A stretch of DNA of 64,000 bases from Helichrysum umbraculigerum (Eukaryota > Streptophyta > Magnoliopsida > Asterales > Asteraceae): positions 86,962,501-87,026,500 of the forward strand of contig CATIUR010000003.1 of the NCBI GenBank assembly GCA_949592205.1, written 5' to 3'. The position numbers and the translations under genes are program-made. The notes beneath the pieces were generated by a model. The model worked only from the letters and a program-made list of their open reading frames with translations, made no database searches and had not been told where the DNA came from. Each line of letters opens with the position of its first letter. Within the stretch, counting starts at the first letter, position 1. Of this stretch, positions 1-10,301 are shown in pieces.

Positions 1-3000
1 ACTCGTCAAAACATTTTTTGATTTACAAAGACAATATAACACTGTTTAAGGCGAACTTACCGGCATGACCAAGAACAGGAATTTGTGTTGAAGACTTTAT
101 TTGATAAACTAGTTCATTGCTGCCTCTTGGAATCACAAGATCAATAACATCATCAAGCTGCGTCCGAATTGTAGTTACATGTTTTAGAGCAGAGAATATT
201 TTTTTTTACACATCCAGCTCATAAAGAACAACCAACCTTGAGTAATTCAGGAATCTCTTCTCTAGAAGTCACAAGCCCAATTAATCCTTCACCAACTGTC
301 TTGGGGATGCATGAAGTAATAATCTAATATTTCAGGAAAAGTATAGCAACATATAATATTATTAAAATGAGACAGTAAGAGTAATGCGTTTATATCAATC
401 AAGTTACTCAACGAAGTTGACCTTGTGCAAGATTGCGTTAGAGCGTTTTGCTTCCTTTCCTCCTTTTAATAGGAGCCCGTTTCCAGTTCTGATGGCTAAT
501 GATGCTATCTGTTTTCAAAAGGAGATGAAAAAATTTGCTAACTGAAAGTATTTTACTGGGTTTGAACCTCAACCTCACATAAGTCAAATAGTGACATATA
601 TGTTAATTTGTAAGTGACCATGGAAGGCCCTCAAAACATCACTCAATGTTGAATATCAATAATGCATAAAGGATACAATATATGTCACGATATCAAAAAG
701 GGACAAAAATACTGAAACTACATATCAAGTAAAATTTCAGAAAGTTAACTGTACCTGAACTAGTGCCTCAGGTCGTGACTCGAAGATAACAAGGAGGACA
801 CCCAGGGGAGATGACATCTTCTCTAAGATGAATCCATCTGACAGCTGGATGCAACAACATTCATTCAATAAAACATGGTTGTTCCAAAGCATCCATAATT
901 CCTCATTTCATTGATATCCAAAAGAAGACAGTGATAACTCCTTACCTCCGTTCTCCTCAGTACTTGGCCAATTGGCTCTTCCATCTTTGCAAGCACACGG
1001 ATCGCCTTTGCAAGACTTGAGACCTGTCAAAGATTAAATATAAAATTAAATTTAAATATAAAAGAACAAAAAAATCACTAAACTTAATAGAGAAGCACAT
1101 TTAAGATGTGACTTGCCTTCCCAGGCTTGAGAGCCAACCGATTGACTAAAGATAAATCATATGAATCATCTTGTGCATTAGCAACATCAGCTTCATTTTC
1201 ATAAATGATAATTTTCTCATTTGCTTCCAGAGCGTCAGCTATAGCTAGCAAAATTTTACTCCTCTCTTCCGCAGGCATTGCCTACAAAAAGTACAGTAAA
1301 CTGTATAATTTCTAAATGAAAATGGTTATCGCAATGGTTCACTGTCACTGTTACTAGACATGGAACGATAAGAAAATGATTACTGGGAGCAGCTCCGAAA
1401 GTGTGATGCCTACTTATAATAAGTAATAAGTAGAGGTGGACATCTTGACCCGTTCACTTATAAATGGATCGACTTAGGCATGTTTTATCTTGGGTCAAAC
1501 ATCGCCCAAAGCGTATTATAATGCATAAAACCTCCTAAGTCATTTTAATTAAGAAGTTAGATTATTATTAAAAATAATATAATATGTGTTAACCGTATTT
1601 GACACAAAACCTTATTATATGATTGAAAACTTTCGATGAAACAACCCGACCTGGTCCGGCTAGTATCAAATTATACCAAAAAACGTGTACCATTTTGACT
1701 TCTTACCCAACCTGCCCGACCAACCCTTTTTGACACCTCTAATAATGAGCTTTCAATTGCGGTGCTCAACATTAGACCCATTCATTACATTAAAGGTATA
1801 GGGTTGCCTCGTACTGCTGAAAGGCGCATAGACAACCTTAAAATGAGTGAAACAAACCAATTACCTGAAGGAGCCTGGAACTTTCTCGCGCTGCAACTGC
1901 CATTTCACGTGGATTTAACTCTCCACTTGGAATCCATGTATGAGCATCTCTATGGAATAACGTCCCAATGCACTGTCCTCTTAGAACTTTTATGATATTG
2001 TCCCCAGCAAAGCCGCTTCAGAATTAATAAAACACATCATTTGTTAATTCTGGTAAATTAAAAGCATATTATAAAAATAAAACTCAAATTCACTTGGGAC
2101 ACATGTCAATACCTGGTGATGACAACAGGTATTCCAGCGTTAGAAGCATAAACAGCTGCTTTTACTTTAGCAGTCATACCACCTCTTCCAAGCCTAGACT
2201 TGTCACCAAAAGTAATTGTATTTTCCAGCTTTTCCTTAATGTATGTATTAATTAGTATTGATTGAGGATCACTGGGAGGGCCACTATAGAGACCATCTAC
2301 ATCACTTAACAGCACAAGAAGATCGGCCTTTAACTCCAAAGCCAATAGAGCAGCCAAACTGTCATTATCCCAGAATATTCCAGAAGAATCCTATAAACAT
2401 TTGCACAGGGCGTAATGTCATGATAGCATGTAACATAATAAAGATGTAAAGTTAAAACATAAGAGAATAATACCTCATATGGAGCTCTGCGGGTGCTAAT
2501 GGAATCATTCTCATTAAATACGGGAATAACTTTTAGCGATAACAATGAATCCACCGTATTAGTAAGTTGTTTCCTGAACTCAGGACTCCTAAAGTCATTA
2601 TCAGTCACGAGAAGTTGAGCTGATGTCACATCCAGCTGCAAATAGAATAATAAGCATTGTTGAGCAGGGGAACAAGCAAAATGACAGATAAAGTCCATGG
2701 CTTATGTTCACCTGGCTAAACAATGTATCATAAAGTGCCATAAGACCATTTTGTCCAACAGCTGCACATGCCTTACCATCAAGCTCAGCTTGTGGTTTCT
2801 GAAGATCTGCAAAGCTTCAGAAGAAGAAGATCCATCAGTAATTAATATATCATTTAATTAGATATTATTATTCGCTTTGAATTTTGTAACAAAATTATAA
2901 CTAGCACAAAAGAGCAGTGGTAAGCAATGAACCTAAACACATTAAGAAAAAGACAAATTCACTTATGAGGCATGCAGAATATGATCACAGTGTATAGATA

Positions 3001-5149
3001 GCATTCTACCATGGCATAATATGCTTAACTCAAACATATAAGCTTAATCCAACGCCAGCTTAAATCTCTCCCCACAAATCTGCTACCATAGTACCGTCTT
3101 CTCTTTCTTAACTTACTGTTGCCCTTTTGGCGCTCTGAAATTCAAATCTAACACCTTAGTCCACATGGAAGTTGCCACAGTCATCGGGCAGTCCTGCTTG
3201 TTAAGCAAGGACTAGTTTGATTCACTTGGATATGACAGGACATCCATTTTTTAGTTTAAACAGAAAAGAATGTAAGGATCCAAACTTTTTTGTTTCCTAA
3301 TTGACTACTAGATGTCCATTTATATGGTTCATTTATTAGTTTGCATCAAGTATTGGTGACTAATATCTCCCATTCTCCCATGAAGCAATTGGCATGGAAA
3401 TTGGGAACATCAAAAACTATATTTTCTCACATTGAGGACACATCTAGATAGAAGTTTCTTATAAAGAGAGTATTTACTTTGTATATAATCTTACTACTCT
3501 AATAATGTTCTTTTCCAATAAAATAAATTTCATGGAATCAATTTTTCTGACTTTAGTTTTGCTATACATGCCTAATTTGTATGCCTAAAACCATGCATAC
3601 TCCATACAATTAATAACATATGTTTCCTCCACTAATTTTCTCTCGTTCTCTTTACCAATCAATCTAATATGTGTCCCAATAATTTTACTATGCAAAGATT
3701 TGGGCATAAATTGTTAGGCTTACGAAGCATTTTTCTTCTGACTTACATTTTTAGACTTAAATTTATCAGTGCTCAAACTGATTATATATGCAGTAACTTG
3801 ATTCTATAGAATACCCTGTTTGGGTCGAAATCTGAACAAGCCATGATCTTGTATAATTATTAAATATAATACTACGTATATTGCGCTATTTAAATCTCAC
3901 ACTTGGTTTAGAAGACAAAAGGTTAAATCTTTGGGTGTAATGACTATCTTCTCTAAAAGGGGCAAAGAATCAAGTATGACAACTTACAAAGAGAGCAGGG
4001 CCCCTTCCCCACATTTTTTACACATTACCTTGTTAATGCATGTGACCTCATGTCCTGTGTTCAAATTCTTGAAGAATTAATAGACTTGAATCCAAAAAAG
4101 CATCAAATAAAGAAAACAACAAACATCATTTTCTGTACTAGAAATGACCATTGAATAACTCATAAAACATTTCAGAATTTAGATGACCAATTCTATAGTC
4201 TATACACATACAAATATAATCCTTAGACACTCTACAGTACAAATCCAAAAATTTATGCAACAAAAATACAATAAACTTTCAACCAAGAAAGTCTTGCTAA
4301 CAGAAGTCAAGTATTAATTGCGTAAAGATTAAATTTCATGACAGATTTATGTTCAACTAAGTACCTGCTGTTGATTAGTTTCCTGTATCTAAGTCGTTGT
4401 CGACCAGCTCCAACAGCACCTGATGACACCAGAATAACCTCAAATCCTTGAGAATTTAGTGCTTGAATCTGTTCACAAGAAACAGTCATCACTATAAACA
4501 TTCAAATCTATATCAAATACATATGCTAAAATATTTTTTGTCATACTAAATCGATGATCCACCTGCTCACAAAGTGCTCCTAATCTTCCTAGTGCAAGCC
4601 TTCCATCATCTCGAGTGACAACCGCTGTCCCAACCTTCAAATCCAAAACATAATCATTTCAATTTACACAACATCATTTCCGAAAATCATGAACATGTTA
4701 TGTATAGATATATCTCATCTCAAATTAGTAAAACAAAAGAATGTTAAATCGTTGTAAAACGGGCCAAATATACGACTTAACTAGATCCTCCAAATTGTAT
4801 ATTACCAGCTTTTTCTGCTATATGATATTTTATTACAGAACACACTTAAACAGAGCATACATAAACTACCACTCTCAGTACAATTAAACCCTCCGCCACA
4901 TTTAAAAAAATAATTTAACTATAAATTCACGACGAATAATACTTCTAATTACAAATTAACACAAACTTATGCATGATCAACCACCTAAACAAAAAAAATA
5001 ACAAATTCAGCGATTGTCATAAGCAACATTTAGAAATAATTACTAGAGCTAATAATGAGTAATAAGATGATTAAATTAAGAATAATGACCTTGATAACGA
5101 TTCGTCTAACATCTTTAAGAAAAACGCGAGTTGGATCAATAGCGTCCAT
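1..5149 (-). CDS. P5CS: Delta-1-pyrroline-5-carboxylate synthetase (5' part, 13 exons)
   Basis: Bifunctional enzyme of proline synthesis: an N-terminal glutamate 5-kinase and a C-terminal gamma-glutamyl-phosphate reductase convert glutamate to glutamate semialdehyde with ATP and NADPH. Exons I can join in frame on the minus strand: 5149-5090, 4634-4563, 4468-4365, 2814-2712, 2635-2474, 2390-2113, 2015-1865, 1281-1117, 1023-946, 844-755, 508-422, 323-237, 157-61. They total 1,534 nt, about 511 of the roughly 717 residues usual for the family. The start MDAIDPTRVF at 5149 fits the plant P5CS N-terminus. Kinase motifs include VGTAVVTR, SSGAVGAGRQRLRYRKL, GQNGLMALYDTLF and SGIFWDNDSLAALLA; the allosteric DNDFR motif puts Phe near residue 128. 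The reductase begins near residue 300; its catalytic Cys region is beyond the edge. Every intron is GT-AG except 1116-1024, which is GC-AG. No frame break was found, so the gene is probably functional. Confidence 0.97.
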
Positions 5150-5885
5150 GATGATGAACCGAAGAAGCTTGATTTAATTTAAATTTAAATTAATTTAATT
5201 TAGACACTGTGTGTGTGTGAGTGTGTGTTAATGTGTGGTGTGGACGAATGATGGATGTGGAAACTGGTGGACGACTGAGTTCTAATCGTAGGGTTCCATC
5301 TGATAATTTGCAGCGATTTCTCCGCGTATTTATATTTATATATACCAATACAAAATTAACAACATGCATAATCCACGATTATATAGTTTCGCTTTCTAAC
5401 AATTTTGGTCACTCTATTTACATTTATTTACAGTTTAGTCCCCGTTACTTTTTTTTACATGTCCGTCACTATCATCTATCCATTTTTGCATTTTGTTTTG
5501 AGTAGATTCTTTTTCTTTGAAAATATTTCATTTATGTCTATATCATTACATAATAAATGCATTTTATGTACAGCACATTTCAATATTATGATTAGTGCCA
5601 CGTCATCATCCCTTCCACTGTTATATTATCTTATTATTGGGATCGATCATCAAAACAAGAAATCACAAAATCATTAATAAGCCAATAAATAGTTGCAAGA
5701 AATAGAAAAAAAACATAACACACATTTTTTTTACGTGGAAAACCTCTCAAGTGAGAGTAAAAGCCACGGGACTCGTACATCCACCAAACGTTAAAGATAT
5801 TATAAGTTAAAGATGTTTAACTCTCAACACTCTTAAATATACTCACATTCCTCTCGCTGTATAATATTCAATAATGGAACAACTC
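5150..5885 (-). promoter_or_regulatory. P5CS 5' leader and upstream region
   Basis: About 735 bp separate the P5CS start codon from the edge of retrotransposon A. The gene-proximal part holds a short CA/GT run (about 5208-5228) that probably lies in the 5' UTR; the rest is AT-rich and holds no gene I can support. Any conventional P5CS promoter must fit here, because the sequence further upstream is the transposon LTR. No individual regulatory site could be assigned with confidence. Confidence 0.5.
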
Positions 5886-8805
5886 TGTAACACCCTCAAA
5901 TTTCGGTTTGCGGAAGCTGTCGGGTCGGGTGTTACTAAATCAAATATCACAGCATAAGATACATAATGAACGACTCTAAATGAGACGTTTGAAAATAATT
6001 ATACATTTCTCAAAATAGAACGTTTACAACGTTATGAATTTGACAGTGAATTCCAAATACATAATTTGAAAATACAAAAGTAAATGCAGAGTTGTCCCAA
6101 ACGTTTGAAATCATGCGACTCGAGCTAGCATAATCCTGAAGTAATCCTAATCCTGCTGGGCACCTGAGAACACATGCTAAAACAGGTCAGCTATAAAGCT
6201 GGTGAGTTCATAGGATTGTAAGTTAAAATCATGATGTAATAAAACCTCGTATGTTTTGAAAAGTAGTTTCAAATTCTGTCATTTTGATGCGTTTTATATT
6301 GAAGTTTTGCAACACCAAATGTGTACACGTCAAATCGAGGTATCTCATACCTAAGGGTTCGGGTCATGTACCTAAGTACATATATACATGTATGGCAATT
6401 CATGCCTTGATACCTAACAGGTAGTAGTTGTGTCTAAAAACATGAGGCAATACATGCCTATAACCATTGTGTAGTAGTATGACCGCGTCATATGATAACA
6501 ATTAACTGTAGTTCCGCAGAACTATATAGATTATGTGAAATATGGTGCATACAGCAACCATCTGATTGTAGACCCGCAGATCTATGATTAAAATTGTTTT
6601 GAGTGTCCGTTTACCCAGTTAGTATACGCTAACCCGGACGTGTTGTATCGAGCTAACGGCCTCGCGTGGAAACTCCACCGACCCGTTCTTCTTGTGAATC
6701 CCGAGTATAACTCGCTGATCCATTGATTGTATGTAAGTGCGGATCACGGCGCATAAGCCCGTGCCACATCGAGTGTATCGCTTTACCGCGATATCGTACT
6801 TGTGCCCACTTTACCGTGGCATCGTTTTGTGCCCACTTTACCGTGGCATCGTCATGATAGCTAGTCATGAGTGAAAATGTGAGAGTGCCATTATGGCGTT
6901 GTTCTTGCAAATAATATTTAAGTCAGCAGTACTACGACTGCCCGACTGAGTAGATCGTATAATTGTATGTAGATATTCATCAGGTGACACCCCCACACGG
7001 TTGGATTACATCCTGAGCCGGGGGACCATCCCTGGTTGGATTACATCCTGAGCCAGAGTCGTCACCGGTTGAGTTATATTGATATGAGGAATCTGTACCA
7101 ATGTGTGATAATATTGTATACTCCTAGCCTAAAGCCTAGCAAGTATATATATCGGAGTCTCAGAGGAAATGTTCACTTAAGTCCAGTTCCCGTTCTAGTG
7201 ATAACGAAGAGTATCGACAGTTTTAGTTCCTAAAGAATAACTAAAACTAATAACAGTATAGATGTTGTCTAGTGTAAGTAGAACTAACTAGTCCTAAGGT
7301 ATTCAATAATATTGTCCCGTGACAATATAGCGAAAAGATTATGATAACTACATCAGTTATGTGTTGGTATTCGTTTTCCAATAATCTAACAGGGTACGAT
7401 TGCAACCTATCTAGGTTGAGTACTGACATTGTTCTAAAACAATGTTAAGGGTGTAATTCCTAAGTATTACACATTTCGTATTACATGCAGTAATATAAAT
7501 AGTTGTGAATTATAAAAGATTCTTAATGTAATTCGAAAACAATGATTGAGCATGTGTTTCACCCCGAAAACAGTAAAACAGTTGAAAGAGTGGGGCTATG
7601 AAACTCACCTGAGGAGCTAGCGTCCTAATGTAACGAGTCGTGTCCAAATATGATCTCCTAGTGTCCTAAACACGAGAGATTTCGTATGTTTGTAAGTGTG
7701 GTTCTTGATTGGGGAAATCGTAATAATAATTCATATTATTATTGGGTTCGAGTTTTCGTATTTAAATTGTCACTTGGAAACGTCTTCCGACACTTAGAAA
7801 AATTTGGCTATTTTCTGTTTTCTGCGACATAACATGCGACACAAAAATGGTTCATGCGACACAATGGTTGTGTCGCATAGTGCGACACAGAAGCTCTGCG
7901 ACACAGTGGTTGTGTCGCATAATGCGTGTGATGCTAAATCAATAGCGACATAAGGGTTGTGTCGCATGGAGTCTGCGACACAAGGTACGACACAAGAATA
8001 CGACATAAGGGTTGTGTCGCATGAGTAATCCATGCGACACAGTATGCGACACAAGGCTTGTGTCGCACTCAAGAACAGCAGCCCAGAAACTTTCGGGTTT
8101 CGCGTTTTTCCGGCCAAAATCGTAAATCAAACTCATTTTCAAGCTGTAAAATCGTGGTTTCTTGGTTGTTTAGGTTATAAGCAACTTATGTAAACATTTT
8201 TACACTAAAACATTACTCCAAAATGATTAAATCTAAGAATTTGAGAATTTCTTACAAATGCGAATCGAGGCCAAATGAGGAAGAAAACGAGGGTGTCGCC
8301 TTTGTTAATGTTGTTCCTCTCTTGATGGTGATTCCGAAAATGTAAAATTTCGTGGGTCGATTTGAAGATCCGAAATCGGGTAAGAATTTTTAGAGAGAGT
8401 TTTGGGTGAGGTGTGTGTGAAATGAAATGAAAGAAATGAAAGAATGAGGGGGGTTTGGGGGGTTGGGTGGCTTATCCAAAGAGGTGGGGAGGAGTCTTCC
8501 CCTACTTCGTTCCTATTTTGCAGTGTAAAATACCCGTATTTTGTACCCGAATAATATATATAAATTTAATATTTTTAGATTTATATTTCCGCTCTTTCGA
8601 TTAGTAATTAATTAAATTAAAAATAGTTTTACTCAATTTAAAATCTAATGTGACTTCAAATGGTTTTATTTGTGATTATTACATAATCACTATTCATTAT
8701 ATAAAATGTAAAGTTTTCGCTCGCTGAGTTATAATTGTATATAATAATACGATTATAAAAAGTTTAAATTAGACGCGCAAGTTGACTTTTTGACCAGGTG
8801 TTACA
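5886..8805 (-). repeat. Element A 3' LTR (left copy)
   Basis: Runs TG...CA in both directions. In sense (minus) order it has a short AT-rich U3, a pyrimidine-rich stretch around 8470-8400 that looks like the transcript start region, a GTAAG donor-like site at 8255, the TGCGACACA palindrome cluster (8067-7821), an acceptor-like site at 7793, a second donor-like CAG|GTGAGT at 7608, mini-hairpins around 6640-6368, an acceptor-like TTCTCAG at 6164 with CTGAC 23 nt before it, and the terminal stem with GCGGAAGC at 5910-5917. Confidence 0.93.
7821..8067. repeat. TGCGACACA palindrome cluster, element A left LTR
   Basis: About nine GCGACA and five TGTCGC cores, plus two ACGACA variants, in under 250 bp in both orientations, mostly extended to TGCGACACA or TGTGTCGCA. 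Spacing is irregular, so this is not a simple tandem repeat. The cluster lies between a donor-like site (8255) and an acceptor-like site (7793). Confidence 0.9.
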
Positions 8806-9326
8806 TTCTCCCCCTGTTAAGAAAATTTCGTCCCGAAATTTAAAATGAGGTCGGGGTCGCGCGTGGTCTGGGGAGCAATGCACGTACGAGGTATTTGTCG
8901 AAAAGATTGCAGACATATCATGCCTTATAATGGAGTTGAATGGCAGTCAATCCCTGACTGAGTCGCGGTTTATCGTTGTAGTCATATTCTGACCATATTG
9001 TTTGTCGGGTGTATGATTATTTTGTGATTGCTAGATAACCGTTTACGTCGTAGTCCATTCGGGACTAGATATTTGTCACATAGTGACCGTTTAGTGAATA
9101 GTCCTATCAGGACTAAGTAGTTGGTGAATGTTCAGTCGGTTAGTCTGCTGAAAGCAAACTTTTAAGTTTTACTTGGGTCTAGGTCACTAGCCCTATGAGG
9201 TAATCGACATTAAGTCAATAAAATGATATCGGGGATAATAAGTGCCCGTTCCGTGTAAACCAGAATTGAAAGGTTATGTTCTTCGAGGAAAGATGTGCTT
9301 ACATTATTGTTGGAAGGTTGTATGGT
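8806..9326 (-). other. Element A 3' noncoding region with polypurine tract
   Basis: Lies between the gag stop and the 3' LTR. The sense strand ends AACAGGGGGAGAA directly before the LTR: the plus-strand primer (PPT). Just before it is the inverted repeat AATTTCG-NNN-CGAAATT (about 8825-8841), also present in elements C and G. No pol remnant is readable. Several small inverted repeats occur, such as CAGTCA/TGACTG (8946-8962) and two TAGTCC/GGACTA stems between about 9050 and 9120. Confidence 0.75.
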
Positions 9327-10301
9327 TCACTCGGAACCGATTTGTTGAAGCTTACGTTTCCGTTTTGGGCAATCCTGTTTATAGTGTCCGGGTTCCTTAC
9401 ATTTAAAGCAAACCCTTTGTGAGTCGGGATTTGTGGGGACTCTGCAATCCCAGGTTTTGTGTCCAAACCGTTGGCACCTTCCGCAGGGCGGACCGCATGA
9501 ACCAACATGGTGACGGTTACAACCGTGGCAAAATGGTTTATTTCCTGCATAGCCTCGTTTCTCGTTGTGTTCGGGGGCGTAGGTCCTTAAGGGTTCGGGT
9601 TGATATGTTGGGTTACGACTGGTACTGGAATCTCCGTTCCATTTTCCTTGGTTGTTTTCAGCTGCACGTGCTTCGCGTCGAACCACCTGTGCCAGGAGTC
9701 TGTGGGCCATAAGTTCGGCCTCTTGTATAGTAGTGGGTTTAGAGGCGGTGACCATTCCCTCGATTGATGACGGAAGTCCGCCGATGTACTTTTCTATTCG
9801 TCGGTTCTCAGGGTTTACTATATTTGGGCACAGGTGTGATAGTTGATGGAAACGGTTGGTGTATGTTTCGATGTCGTTGTCTTTTACGATGAGGTACCAA
9901 AGTTCGTTCTCGAGTTTGTAAAGTTCCTGAATGGGGCAATACTTGTCCCTCATGATTCGTTTTAGTTCCTCCCACGGGAGTGCATGTGCGGTGTCAACCC
10001 CTACAGCTCGGGTATAGAAATTCCACCAGGTAGAAGCATCATCCTGGAGGGTGTATGTGGCATACATGACTTTGCAGTCGTTGGGACAGTCGCTAACGCG
10101 GAATATAGATTCCATTCTCTCGAACCATTGGATTAATCCAACAGCTCCTTCAGTTCCGACGAAGTTTGGTGGTGCGCACTTCAGGAAATCCCTAAAGGTG
10201 CAAGGCCTTGTTTGGTTCCGAGTAGCTAGAGCCTCAGCCACTGCTTGATTAATGATTTGGTCACGCTCAGCTTGAGTGAAAGTTTGTTGTCTAGGAGGCA
10301 T
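9327..10301 (-). CDS. Gag capsid/nucleocapsid protein of element A
   Basis: Structural protein that would form the retrotransposon particle and bind its RNA. The open frame runs from 10328, but I prefer the Met at 10301 (MPPRQQTFTQ...) because it aligns with the start of element C's Gag (MPPKTRPYTD...) and the nine residues before it have no counterpart there. The retrotransposon-gag domain (WFERMESIFRVS, WWNFYTRAVG) fills roughly residues 40-200. It is followed by a basic Asn/Ser linker and two CCHC zinc knuckles, CGRCQRFGHKTWDC and CFKCKEPGHYKQDC, then a basic tail (KRKRKL) and stop. The frame is intact although the element has no pol, which suggests Gag was kept under selection while pol was lost. 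Confidence 0.93.
   Translation of the reverse strand: MPPRQQTFTQAERDQIINQAVAEALATRNQTRPCTFRDFLKCAPPNFVGTEGAVGLIQWFERMESIFRVSDCPNDCKVMYATYTLQDDASTWWNFYTRAVGVDTAHALPWEELKRIMRDKYCPIQELYKLENELWYLIVKDNDIETYTNRFHQLSHLCPNIVNPENRRIEKYIGGLPSSIEGMVTASKPTTIQEAELMAHRLLAQVVRREARAAENNQGKWNGDSSTSRNPTYQPEPLRTYAPEHNEKRGYAGNKPFCHGCNRHHVGSCGPPCGRCQRFGHKTWDCRVPTNPDSQRVCFKCKEPGHYKQDCPKRKRKLQQIGSE

Noticed and set aside
1762..1995. Plus-strand frame opposite P5CS exon 7
   Set aside because: Antisense to a conserved exon.
3000..4300. Search for a gene inside the long P5CS intron 3
   Set aside because: The 1.5-kb intron (4364-2815) has no supported frame or repeat ends.
6653..8142. Short minus-strand frames in element A's LTR with repeated Cys-Asp-Thr residues
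   Set aside because: They are translations of the TGCGACACA array and occur in both LTR copies; no start context or domain.
9419..9846. Plus-strand reading frames over gag
   Set aside because: Antisense shadows of the gag frame, with no domain of their own.
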